A DNA stretch of 22,399 nucleotides from Paramacrobiotus richtersi (lineage: Eukaryota > Tardigrada > Eutardigrada > Parachela > Macrobiotidae): contig JAQGAU010000956.1 in NCBI GenBank assembly GCA_034698045.1, forward strand, positions 1 to 22,399. Reading direction: 5' to 3'. Below are positions 1 to 7,755 of the stretch, in pieces. Numbering within the stretch: position 1 is the first letter of the stretch; each line of letters starts with the position of its first letter. The position numbers and the translations under genes were made by a program. A model generated the notes under the pieces. The model saw only the letters and a list, made by a program, of their open reading frames with translations, was not told the DNA's origin and did no database searches.

Positions 1-147
1 ACCTACACGGACTTACATGGAACCTACACGGACCTACGCCAGACCTACACGGACCTACATGTAACCGACACTGACTTACGCGAAAACTACACGGACCTAC
101 GCGAAACCTACATGGACCTACAGGCCATCTACATTGACTTACACATC
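1..147 (+). repeat. 21-bp tandem minisatellite, seven copies
   Basis: Seven consecutive 21-bp units run from the window edge, each close to ACCTACACGGACCTACGCGA plus one base. They are degenerate but in perfect register. Because 21 is divisible by three, the frame beginning at base 1 stays open through all copies and reads a heptapeptide of the type TYTDLRE or TYTDLHG. The same frame continues past the repeat to a stop at 313-315. The array probably extends left of the window. It may be a non-coding minisatellite or the end of a repetitive coding exon; the sequence here does not decide. Confidence 0.9.
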
Positions 148-289
148 CTACGTTCTAAAAAAGTGCGCGCGCAATCTTTATTGAAACAAAACGTGCCATA
201 TCTAACTGTGTGGTTTTTGGCGATACAGGAATGTAGGTGTTTTACAAAGGTGGGCCCAGTACAATTATCGAGCTCAACGATAACGGCAA

Positions 290-830
290 GCGGCGTTATA
301 CTTCCGATACCGTGACGGCGTGATCGACGGACGGACAAAAAACCCATTTTTACCGAATATAGTTTGAGGCACTGAATATTACGGGCTCAGAACTAGTATA
401 TCCATATGCTCGTTCTGGCCATTTCTGTCTTTCTCTGTAAGGTCGCCTTCTGCTTTGATCGTTTGAAGGACCAAGAAAGAGAAAATTGGTTTAATGGCTC
501 TAGGCCACTCGAGGTTTTAACTCGAGATAGATCAAGGTAGATCATTCCGCAGACTCCAGAGACAAGCTCATTTTTTTTCTTTTAATTTGCACAACTACTT
601 TACTCACGTTATTCAATTGTCTTTTGGTTTGGTAATGCATATATACAGTCTTGTTAATTCCATTACGCAATACTTTCGGCATCGTGACCGACGGGACGGA
701 CAGAAAAAAATTTTTTATTGAATATAGAGGACGCACCCTTTACTGCTGCGTTATGACGCACTACTTCTGGTACCGTGACCGACGGGACAGACAAAAACAA
801 ATTGCATTGAACATAGAGGACTCCCGCTCA
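290..830 (+). repeat. three copies of an ~80-bp dispersed/tandem repeat
   Basis: Copies lie at about 290-368, 660-738 and 751-829. Each runs from a GTTATACTTC-like or ATTACGCAATAC-like start, through a GTGACCGACGGGAC core and an A-rich tract, to GAATATAGAGGAC. The last two copies are offset by 91 bp (cores at 684 and 775) and are the most alike. The first is more diverged and lies about 370 bp upstream. No coding frame is shared between copies. The block between copies one and two also contains a small palindrome, CTCGAG-N7-CTCGAG, at 508-526. Confidence 0.8.
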
Positions 831-842
831 GCTTCGGTCGAT

Positions 843-850
843 TATAAAAG
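843..850 (+). promoter_or_regulatory. TATA box candidate
   Basis: TATAAAAG matches the animal TATA consensus and lies 32 bases upstream of the ATG of the short ORF at 875-961, so any 5' leader would be very short. It directly follows the third copy of the ~80-bp repeat. The assignment rests on the motif and its position only. Confidence 0.3.
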
Positions 851-874
851 CTGATGTACAGCTTTACCTACACT

Positions 875-961
875 ATGTTCGGGCCAAAGTGGACCAAACT
901 GTTTGACAGCGTGGTAAAGACCACCACTTCACGCAGGAAAGGTTTCGGTTATCTAGCGTGA
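875..961 (+). CDS. short ORF or first exon, 28 residues, unknown
   Basis: An ATG at 875 opens a 28-codon frame that ends in TGA at 959-961. It begins MFGPKWTKLF and has a basic SRRK stretch near the C-terminus. No domain is recognised. The TATAAAAG at 843-850 is the only contextual support. A donor-like GTGATT overlaps the stop, so it could be a first coding exon whose continuation I cannot find. A frame of this length is common by chance, so confidence is low. Confidence 0.2.
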   Translation: MFGPKWTKLFDSVVKTTTSRRKGFGYLA

Positions 962-1585
962 TTGCCCAACTCTTTCTGCAACGTTTTAGGTATAAACAGT
1001 ACATTTGCAATTTTTTTCAAAATTATGCAGCATTTTGTCCGCCAACCTCGGCGTTAAAAACCTATGAGAGATTTGAATCTCACATCAGCCTTTTGGGTTT
1101 GAAAATTCTTTAAAAATCTGTAGCTGTATGAAATTTGGAAAAAGTGTATCCATTCGATAGATCATCCATTTCTGTCTTGAATAATTCGGGACAATATCAT
1201 TTTTGAGTTACTGGCTCTGTTTTGTGGGCGAGGCCGCGCCACCGCTGCAGAAGCCCGCTCTACAGTGCTGTGACCTTTCGTTTCGGTGTCACGATAACTT
1301 GCTTCTCGGCTGACAGCGGTATAGAACTGTTCAGTATGAACCCTGAAACCATCCTAAGTCGAAAAAGGGTTACGCGGTAATGGGCAAGTTGCACGCAACT
1401 GGCTGAAACGTTTTCAAGGTCATGCTACGATTTAATAACAGTTGTCGTTTTGGGTGTAAAATCGAAACTGTTTTCTTGTGGTACCGGCGAAACATATTTC
1501 AAATACCCTGATGCTACAACCCTACTGGGGCTCTACTTCATTTACGTAGCCTCAGCAGAACTCTGTTCATACTTTTCTGGTAACA
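962..1585. other. no gene seen
   Basis: No frame longer than 60 codons and no convincing exon borders on either strand. The region precedes the first copy of the duplicated intergenic block and shows only scattered similarity to it (for example GAAAC followed by TTGTCGTTTTGG near 1400-1460). Confidence 0.5.
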
Positions 1586-1587
1586 CC

Positions 1588-1725
1588 CGATGTGTTGAAT
1601 TTGGTCTGTGATAGCTTTCGTCCACTGCGCACCGATGCAAATGTGAAGTTGGTAATAAATTTCAAAACTGAAGGACACCGATTACACTAACTTTTCACAT
1701 GAAATCCTTACCCGTCCGCATCGTG
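1588..1725 (+). repeat. duplicated intergenic block P, copy 1 (upstream of gene A)
   Basis: The segment around GAATTTGGTCTGTGAT (1597-1612), then CACTGCGCACCGATGC, a TAAATTTCAAA stretch and CCGTCCGCATCGTGG near 1720, recurs in the same order at 4690-4790 and 5940-6075. Translations of the three copies do not keep a common frame on the plus strand. I therefore read it as flanking DNA, possibly regulatory, duplicated with the genes rather than as an exon. Confidence 0.6.
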
Positions 1726-2189
1726 GTTTTTTTAGCTGCAAACTTGTGAGATTAGTAGACTTACGATTAGTCCGGATTACAAATGTGACACGTTTATAAA
1801 AGCGACTGCTTCGTAATTTTCAAGTTATCGAAATCCGCTTACAGTTTAGTCGTATACCGATTGCTTGTGGTGGATATTTATGCCAAAACTTACTAAAGTT
1901 TGATCCGCTTGGTACAAATTTGGGTGAAAATCTGTGAAAAAAATTCTGTGTTAGAAAGCGTTCCAAGATGTTACAGGAAATGCTGCCTCAAATTATATTA
2001 CTTTTGGAATACTATAATACAGCGCTTGGATGTTGCACACTCATTTTCGAAATGATCTGGGTTCTTAATCATATGGCGCAGAAACCGAAACTCAGGCCTC
2101 TTATCGTGGGTAGTAGGAAACCATTCTCCTGTATCAAAGAAAAATTATGTCGTGCAATTTCTCCCTAAAGCTAGGACATGTAATGTCTC

Positions 2190-2330
2190 TTCGAGAATAC
2201 GAATTTATGCGGACCTGTGATCAATCAGTCTACAGAAAAGCAGCCGGTTATAAGCTGACCGGTTTGAACTAGGTACACATGTATAGAGTTGCAGAATGCC
2301 CAACTTTCCCTTCCACGACTGAACAAGGCG
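2190..2330 (+). pseudogene. block Q copy 1: remnant of a conserved coding segment upstream of gene A
   Basis: DNA at 2195-2275 is clearly homologous to 6438-6520 (E-Y-E-x-M-R-T-C-D followed by a stretch matching RKAAG). In the frame starting at 2195, a TAG at 2270-2272 interrupts it, and the frame then reopens to give FPSTTEQGGISW, resembling FSSPTENSNIPW in the copy at 6530-6600. It could be an upstream exon of the cysteine-rich gene family. Here it is broken by a nonsense codon and small indels, and no splice donor joins it convincingly to the exon at 2431. Confidence 0.45.
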
Positions 2331-2430
2331 GCATATCATGGCACCATGTTCACAGGTCACGAGCAACGTTCTGGTCAACGTATGATTGATGTGGGAAGGG
2401 AAAGCTAATTCTGTGGTGTGTTCTGCGTAG

Positions 2431-3088
2431 GACTGTCAAGGGAACAGCACATGGATAACCCAGTTTGAGCTTGACAAGTGCAACGCTGTAATTCGAACCT
2501 GCTACAGCAATGAACGGTATTGTGGATACATGATTTCGATAATCAAATCAGGCGGATCATCTGGCAAGCGTAAGATGTGCCTACGTTTAGAGTCTAGACG
2601 TGCTTTGTCAGCTAGAGCTGCGATGAACTATGAAGTTGTTTCATTATGATAGAATTTTTGACGGTGAACAAAGCCTGCACTGATGGCGACAATTTCATGA
2701 CAACGTACCGTGACCACCTGGATATCCAGGGTACTATAACCACACCCAAGGGGGAAACGCACACCTGTACCAGCTTTGACCACTCGCAGAACGGACGACA
2801 GTATGGCACACTAAAGGATACGTGGTATCAAGGACCGCACAACTATAAGGATGGAAAGCCGACGTAGGTGCAGCAATTTTTCCGCCGGTTCTGTGTCACT
2901 GCACTTGTGGGGTCGAAGCTCGCAAGCAAACGCTTACCTGCGGGTATAACTCACATAGTCTCCTTCCCCGTATGACTCGGCTCTCGTTTTTTAGAATGGA
3001 AATGCCGGTCGTCGAGCATAGACTATTCTGCATCTGTTCAACTTCCATGTGTAATATAAACATACAGTACTCGGATGGTATCAAATAG
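2431..3088 (+). CDS. gene A: cysteine-rich, probably secreted protein (partial, three exons)
   Basis: Three exons are proposed: 2431-2569, 2653-2863 and 2995-3088, with the stop TAG at 3086-3088. Introns are 83 and 131 bases. Their donors are GTAAGA and GTAGGT, and their acceptors follow pyrimidine-rich tracts (TTATGATAG, TCGTTTTTTAG). Phases are 1 and 2 and the frame is continuous through the junctions. Motifs in order are DC..N.TW, C..VIRTCYSNERYCGY, K.CTDG, TTYRDHLDIQG, GETHTC and, in the last exon, FCICSTSMCN. The spaced cysteines and the closing C.C....CN recall Ly6/uPAR-type or other small extracellular disulfide domains, but that family assignment is inference. No start codon or signal peptide was found, so an upstream exon is missing from the model. 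Gene B shares the exon plan, with mostly third-position differences in the conserved motifs, which suggests past selection on the protein. Confidence 0.6.
2570..2652 (+). other. intron of gene A, GT-AG, phase 1
   Basis: 83 bases from GTAAGATG to GATAG. Its borders align exactly with the intron of gene B at 5362-5427, where the donor is GC rather than GT. Without splicing the frame meets stops and shifts; with splicing both genes read through the junction as K-Q. Confidence 0.65.
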
Positions 3089-3415
3089 AAAACTCCACTA
3101 TAAATCCAGCGCCTCCCAGTACCAACAATCCAGTTCCGAACAATGTAAAGGCAGCATCCAGTAGCCCAGGAAGCACAACGGAAGAAATGGTTGTAGAGGG
3201 AGCCACAATGACTGCGCCACCAACGAAATATCCTGTTCGGGGGGTCACATTCATGATGGACATACCCGCCGAGCATGAGAACGATGTGACGATGCTGGTC
3301 GTTGAGAAGTCGGCGGATGATGACGTCACGTGGATTCCGTGCAACCCCGATAATCCTGATGAACCGGATTGTTAGAGAAGATGCAATCCGGATAATCCAG
3401 ATGAAGTCGACTGTG
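3055..3415 (+). pseudogene. Ser/Thr/Pro-rich stalk-like ORF with a duplicated acidic Cys motif and an in-frame stop
   Basis: A frame open from 3055 reads a Ser/Thr/Pro/Asn-rich stretch (for example NSTINPAPPSTNNP and SSSPGSTTEE). A more ordinary segment follows (YPVRGVTFMMDIP), then CNPDNPDEPDC, a TAG at 3373-3375, RR, and a near-identical CNPDNPDEVDC. The DNA ends at a good donor, GTACGT at 3416. The two acidic motifs are a 42-bp tandem duplication. The frame overlaps the last exon of gene A in a different phase; a one-base deletion near 3080 would join the cysteine domain to this stalk. That is a plausible layout for a membrane-anchored extracellular protein. As it stands the frame has two lesions, so I list it as a broken extension of gene A or as a separate exon. 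Confidence 0.4.
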
Positions 3416-4519
3416 GTACGTTTGTGTGGTACGGTACAAGGTCTTTTAGCATAGAAAAGGAAACTGAAATTTGACTAAGCAGAATCGGTTAAGCACCAGT
3501 AGCAAGCTCCAGTGAGCCAGCGTAGCCTCACAGATACAATCGGCATGTTCACCTTCTAGCCAAAAAAACGACAACGAGACTAGTTCCTTCATGCGCAATC
3601 TCAAATTAGAAAATCGTGGATAAAGCAGTCACTTTTCATTCCACTACCGAAAATAGAACGCGTAGCCCAGGTTGTGAGCGCAACTTCCTTTGATTCATTA
3701 GTCAGATCGCCGGCTGTTGTAACCAACGCAGCGCTTATTGTTAGCCGAATTCCTGGTCCCTGTGTGCGAACTTTTTGACTTACGTAAGATTTCCTGCAGA
3801 ACTTACGATGGGTGCAGCGAAGATAGTTCTTTGCTATTCGCCCATCTCTGTTGAGATATACACTTTCCATAAAATTTATTACACAAACAAAGGATTATTA
3901 AACGGCCTTTCTGCATATATTTCATGTATGGAAGCAATACATTATTAAAAACCATATGCAGATGGATCCACAAAATAAAGCACACAACTGTATCATGATG
4001 GATAGTCAAGTTCCTGTTTTTAAAGGCGGTTTCTACGATCGTGCATTCTGTACTTCCAGATATGCACTCCGATAGATGCGAATGCAAAATGCTACATTCC
4101 TCATATTTCGCTATTATTACTTTTATTTCGCTAGTGAACACGGTGTATGTCATAGATACCAATTATTATGGTTTTTGTCATTTGTGTAGGTAGAGGAAGC
4201 AGTGCGGCAAACCGCTTGCGGTCATCACTGGTGCGTGTAGTATGCTTCTCGCGAATTTTTGCTGGTAACATGGTTTCACATAATGATCTGTATATGCTTC
4301 TTTACAGCCGGTACTTCCTTTGTTCCTCTGGTTTGAGCCGCGTCGATGATATGCAGCTGTGTCATGTGGCTGTGTCATGTGGAAATACCCATTTACGGTA
4401 GCTACAGGAAACCCTGGGAAAGTGCCCGACAAATGCCGCTGGGGACTCCGACATGCGTACGCGCACAGATCCTGTCGGATCGCATTTACAACAGTGACAA
4501 CAAATAATTCGTGATTTAC
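3416..4519. other. no certain gene; overlapping open frames on both strands
   Basis: At 3600-3780 both strands are open. The plus strand reads ...IERVAQVVSATSFDSL... to a TGA near 3780, and the minus strand is open over 3601-3870. Neither has a recognised domain. A 119-codon minus frame (3803-4162) and frames on both strands at 4168-4432 also lack motifs. Their lengths are expected by chance at this base composition. A short direct repeat, TGTGTCATGTGGC, occurs twice near 4368-4383. Confidence 0.4.
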
Positions 4520-4583
4520 GGTATGCTGGTGAGACGGTACATGGATTTTTGTGGAGCCAGTGCACTTTGAGATTATTTCTTAA
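4520..4583 (+). pseudogene. orphan terminal exon of a lost family member
   Basis: The DNA matches the last exon of gene B (5776-5833). It reads RRYMDF, then after one extra T reads VEPVHFEIIS and a TAA at 4581-4583, against RRYLDFVEQVHFENIA-stop in gene B. The AG acceptor present in gene B is missing here. No matching upstream exons exist before it, so it looks like the 3' end of a deleted or rearranged paralog, followed by the same intergenic block that follows gene B. Confidence 0.5.
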
Positions 4584-4800
4584 GCGGTGCAACAGGACGG
4601 GATATACGGAAACTGTAGATTTGTCATGGTTGTTTCGAGAAATCGAGTCGCTCGTTCCTAGTTTTTCGTAACAGCTACTATGAAGTATGTGCTGCAAATT
4701 CTTGTCTGTGATCGGCTTTCGCGCACTGTGTACAGATGCAGAACTGAAACTGCAACGGATGCAAAAATGTACACTGATTACAGCAATTTCTCGAATAAAA
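4584..4800 (+). repeat. duplicated intergenic block P, copy 2 (upstream of gene B)
   Basis: Homologous to 5834-6075, with a shared GTTGTTTCGAGAA, a CTAGTTTTT..GTA.CAG stretch, TTGTCTGTGATCGG and CGCGCACTG. It is also homologous in part to 1588-1725. A long minus-strand frame crosses it, but neither reading direction keeps an open frame in all three copies, so I treat it as duplicated flanking DNA. Confidence 0.6.
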
Positions 4801-4891
4801 TGCCGAACCATGTTTTTCTGGCTCTAGGCTGACATAAGTGCTGACTAGATTGAAAGACAGCGATAATAATTATTATTACCGTTTGCGCTAG

Positions 4892-4971
4892 TGCCTTCCA
4901 AGGACAATTTCCAATGCTATGATACTGGTTCTCCTCAGGAGATGATCTGCCCTAATGCGGAACAGGAAAAG
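4892..4971 (+). CDS. putative upstream exon of gene B
   Basis: After an acceptor-like TTTGCGCTAG, the frame reads PSKDNFQCYDTGSPQEMICP and then NAEQEK, ending in phase 0. The next exon at 5208 also starts in phase 0. The QCY..(8)..C opening is what one expects at the start of a small extracellular disulfide domain and would supply cysteines preceding the DCG motif. The donor GTTTGG is weak and there is no DNA match upstream of gene A, so the exon is tentative. The same frame stays open to a stop at 5074-5076 if it is not spliced. Confidence 0.35.
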
Positions 4972-5207
4972 GTTTGGAATCTAATTACTCGCCATCAACA
5001 TAAAGCAATATCACTAGTACTGTTACAAAACTACCCGCTTATTTGGAACCTTAAGGCGATGCGACAGTTTGTTTAGACTGTTTTTCTGCAACAAATGCGT
5101 ACCATGAGCTGCGCACCTAATGTTCGGTTTGCGCGACTCTTTCATTAGGGTTTATAAGTGACTAAATGGAAATGGAACGTACTAATTCTGTGGTACGTTC
5201 TGACTAG

Positions 5208-5833
5208 GATTGTGGCACAAATACCACGTGGGTCTTAAATTTAGAGAATTATCACTGTAACAAAGTGATTCGGAACTGCTACAGCAACGAACGCTTTTGT
5301 GGATACATGTTTTCGCTACTAATCACGTCAAGATCTCGCCACATAGGATCATATGGCAAGCGCAAGTTCTCCTACGTCTCAACATGCTGTGTCCGTTTGC
5401 GACGTTCTTTTACCATGACATTGTTAGAAGCCGTAACGATGTCCAAAAGCTGTACTAATGGCGAGAAATTCAAGACAACCTACCGTGACCAGCTCGATAT
5501 CCAGGGTGCTGCAGCCAAAGGCATAGGGGAAACGCACATCTGCGATTCTGCACCAATACTGACCAGTTTGAGAGCGGACGACAGTATGCCAGACTGGAGG
5601 ACACATGGTACAATGGAAAAATGACAGACAAATTTGGCAAGCCGAAGTAAGTGCGGCAATTTTTCCGACTGTATTGTGTTTCGAAGCTGGGGCGAGCGAG
5701 GCGAGCAAACGGAAACGGGATCGGATTTATCGTAATAATTACAATCAAAGCGTTTCAACGAGTACTTCATGGTAGGCTGCTGAGACGTTACCTGGATTTT
5801 GTGGAGCAGGTGCACTTTGAGAATATCGCTTAG
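5208..5833 (+). pseudogene. gene B: paralog of gene A, one-base frameshift
   Basis: Exons are 5208-5361, 5428-5646 and 5776-5833 (stop TAG 5831-5833), with introns of 66 and 129 bases at the same positions and phases as in gene A. The first intron starts with GCAAGT instead of GT and ends TTGTTAG; the second starts GTAAGT and ends CATGGTAG. Conserved motifs are DCG.N.TW, C.KVIRNCYSNERFCGY, KSCTNG, TTYRDQLDIQG, GETHIC and GRQYARLEDTWYNG. One base is missing near 5560: the frame before it reads CDSAPI, and the conserved GRQY segment continues in the next frame. The last exon encodes LLRRYLDFVEQVHFENIA and has none of the cysteines of gene A's last exon. It is a recent pseudogene or carries an assembly error. 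Confidence 0.55.
5362..5427 (+). other. intron of gene B with GC-AG borders, phase 1
   Basis: 66 bases, donor GCAAGT and acceptor TTAG. GCAAGT is the usual form of the rare GC donor. The intron aligns with the GT-AG intron of gene A (2570-2652), so the paralogs differ in splice class at one homologous junction. Confidence 0.55.
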
Positions 5834-6075
5834 AAAGGTAACTTAGAAGCCTGAAACTGTGAATCGATTTTAACATTGTTGTTTCGAGAATCCAAGTTTC
5901 ACTTTTCTAGTTTTTGGTAGCAGTCTATCTGCATTTGCTGAATTTGGTCTGTGATCGGGTATCGCGCACTGCGCGTACAATGTCAAAGTGAAATTGAAAA
6001 TAAATTACAAAGGATGCAAACAGAGGTAAAGTGATCTCCTGCTAGGAACTGCTTTCCGTCCGCATCATGCTTAGT
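5834..6075 (+). repeat. duplicated intergenic block P, copy 3 (downstream of gene B)
   Basis: Third copy of the block, containing GTTGTTTCGAGAATCC, CTAGTTTTTGGTAGCAG, GAATTTGGTCTGTGATCGG, GCGCACTGCGC and CCGTCCGCATCATG. It follows the stop of gene B just as copy 2 follows the orphan exon. The repeating unit of the array is therefore the gene plus its 3' flank. Confidence 0.6.
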
Positions 6076-6204
6076 AAACTCCCTGCTTACATAAAGTACT
6101 GACAAGACAGAAAGAAAACAATATAGGCATTTGGGATGTACACCGATTACAAATTGTGCAAATTGGCTGTTCCAAATTGTCCAAATTATTCGGGCTCTCA
6201 CAAG

Positions 6205-6310
6205 TATATAATGGTAATAATAATGCTTTATTGTCTTTCCCCATCGGGACATGGTCCCCTCTGGCCTCTTGGCATTGGAGAAACACGACCGAACAGAACA
6301 TGTCAGAATG
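6205..6310 (-). mobile_element. 3' end fragment of a second non-LTR retroelement
   Basis: Read on the minus strand, this ends in ACCATGTCCCGATGGGGAAAG, then ACAATAAAGC and an ATTATTATTACC tail. A CCGATGGG..CAATAAAG end followed by a short ATT microsatellite is typical of CR1/Jockey-like LINEs and of SINEs that borrow their tails. No coding part is recognisable. It interrupts the C copy of the gene-family array between block P and block Q. Confidence 0.45.
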
Positions 6311-6429
6311 ATGTGACGCAAAAAGTGACTTGACACATTCTATTTTAGCGCTATGGTTTTGAAATCATACTCTTCGGTCTCTTCGGCCACTTGCCTCCTG
6401 GTCCTAAAAGATATGCAGTACGTGCGCAG

Positions 6430-6655
6430 TGTATCCTCATGAGTACGAATCTATGCGAACCTGTGATACGACAATCCCATCGAAAAGCAGCCGGCAGCAA
6501 ACCCACCAGCTTGAACTGGGCACAACTAGAGAGGTGCAGTTTTCTTCCCCAACTGAAAATAGTAACATACCGTGGCAACATGACACTGTCTGGAACATCC
6601 TCCAACCAGAGGATTCTGTGAAAATCTCTCCTGCGAAAGCTCTTCTTTAGACACC
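6430..6655 (+). pseudogene. gene copy C: block Q fragment
   Basis: The frame through 6438 reads E-Y-E-S-M-R-T-C-D, stays open to a TAG at 6648-6650 and includes FSSPTENSNIPW and VWNILQPEDSV. The DNA of 6438-6520 matches 2195-2275. A competing frame (HRKAAGSKPTSLNW) also matches gene A's YRKAAGYKLTGLN, showing that indels separate the copies. No exons equivalent to 2431-3088 follow, so copy C is a truncated member of the array. Confidence 0.4.
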
Positions 6656-6786
6656 CGATCCGTTCTGCTCGCTGAATTAACCTGTCTGAATAACAAGAAT
6701 AACAATTCAACGACCGACGGCGGCAGACTAATCAGATGAAGGTCAATGATTTCACGACGTAAAATGCCTGCATCTCCAAATCCCTT

Positions 6787-6975
6787 ATGCATCGCATGCG
6801 AAGGTCGGCGCTAGTGTCGTCTACGCTGATGAGGGCTGTTTCGCAAAGGGCCACGGAACTGCGCGTACTTCATGCTCCCCATTTGCAATACACTCTAGTT
6901 GAAGAGCATGCCCTCTTTGTCCCCATTGCGTGCGATTCGAGCAGAGTCTTCTCGTCTTTCAGTACGGCTCCATAG
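6787..6975 (+). CDS. short ORF, 62 residues, unknown
   Basis: An ATG-started frame (MHRMRRSALV...) contains the ordinary-looking segment LVEEHALFVPIACDSS and stops at 6973-6975. The opposite strand is also open here and continues the minus-strand frame at 6870-7291. At most one of the two is likely real, and I cannot decide which. Confidence 0.2.
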   Translation: MHRMRRSALVSSTLMRAVSQRATELRVLHAPHLQYTLVEEHALFVPIACDSSRVFSSFSTAP

Positions 6976-7010
6976 CGCTTCTGGACCATCCCCACATTCG
7001 GCAAGGGTCA

Positions 7011-7291
7011 TCATCGGTTTTCGGTTTTAGATTCGCTGCCTAGCACATTGGAAACACGCATCTGTACGACGTCTTTGGCCTGGGAACTCTCATCGACGAC
7101 TACGTCTTCACACAACGCTTGAGGGAAGGCGGAACCATAAAAACCGTCTGGCGCCTGTTCTAGACACTCTGCCGATCCCTTACTGGGTTCCTGCACCCCG
7201 CCGCCTTTTTCCTCACCTTCCGATCCGTAAAGGTGATAAATGAAGTGAAACGAGTTAAATTCGGGTGATAAAGTGCAAATAAATTGGTTTC
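7011..7291 (-). CDS. acidic protein, probable 3' exon, unknown
   Basis: The minus-strand frame is open for 93 codons from just after a TGA near 7292 and ends in two consecutive TGA codons (7008-7013). It reads SPEFNSFHFIYHLYGSEGEE, then a glycine tract, an EPSKGSAECLEQAPDG stretch, LCEDVVVDESSQAKDVVQM and SESKTENR. The composition, rich in E, D, S and G, is unlike the random frames nearby. An internal ATG at about 7196 gives a 61-residue version, but similar composition upstream argues for a longer exon. No domain recognised. Beyond the double stop the same frame reopens to 6870 (MVQKRYGAVLKDEKTLLESH...). Confidence 0.4.
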
Positions 7292-7557
7292 AGTCACAGA
7301 TACGTGTCGTAGCCACACGTAGTAACGGAAATACTGTGTATAAACACTGTAAACATTTGTTGACAGCAAAGCAACCGGTAACTCATAACTGGCAACTGTA
7401 CGTGGTCGACTTTGTCGCTTTCAGTTATTAGTCCAAAATTTACTACTCTCATAGTTGCTATCAGAGAGAACAGGTTTTTTTTCTTATCGTGACCGCTGTA
7501 TTCTTAGAGCGATTGATGTTAACCACATCCTGCGCACACGCATTTTCTTCCGAGGAG

Positions 7558-7746
7558 CTAATCTGTATTCGAAGCTGGCTCTGCAAAGGTTCTACTTAAA
7601 TTCTCTCCTTTGATCACGGAAAGTAACAGACGAAAATTAATCACAAAATCAGTCACCGTATCGCACAGCGCTACCACCTGGTTCCCTTCAGAGGAACAGG
7701 CATGGCAGCGACACCGTAATAAACGAGTACAAACACAGTGTTTCAA
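7558..7746 (-). CDS. short ORF, 62 residues, cysteine-rich N-terminus, unknown
   Basis: This minus-strand frame starts with ATG and reads MKHCVCTRLLRCRCHACSSE, followed by a hydrophobic FVINFRLLLSVIK segment. It stops at 7558-7560. No family is recognised and no splice sites fix its borders. The plus strand is also partly open here. It may be chance. Confidence 0.15.
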   Translation of the reverse strand: MKHCVCTRLLRCRCHACSSEGNQVVALCDTVTDFVINFRLLLSVIKGENLSRTFAEPASNTD

Positions 7747-7755
7747 CGGGAATTA

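Noticed and set aside
1-147. CRISPR-like array
   Set aside because: Repeats are directly adjacent with no spacers, and the genome is eukaryotic.
2431-3088. Calling genes A and B toxins because of Ly6/three-finger-like cysteine spacing
   Set aside because: Spacing is only loosely similar and there is no independent sign of a toxin role. Such folds are mostly non-toxic extracellular proteins.
3803-4162. 119-codon minus-strand ORF with ATG
   Set aside because: No motif, no splice context, and a length expected by chance in AT-rich DNA.
4362-4811. 149-codon minus-strand ORF
   Set aside because: About one ORF of this length is expected by chance in the window. It runs antisense to the duplicated block P, and the frame is broken in the other two copies.
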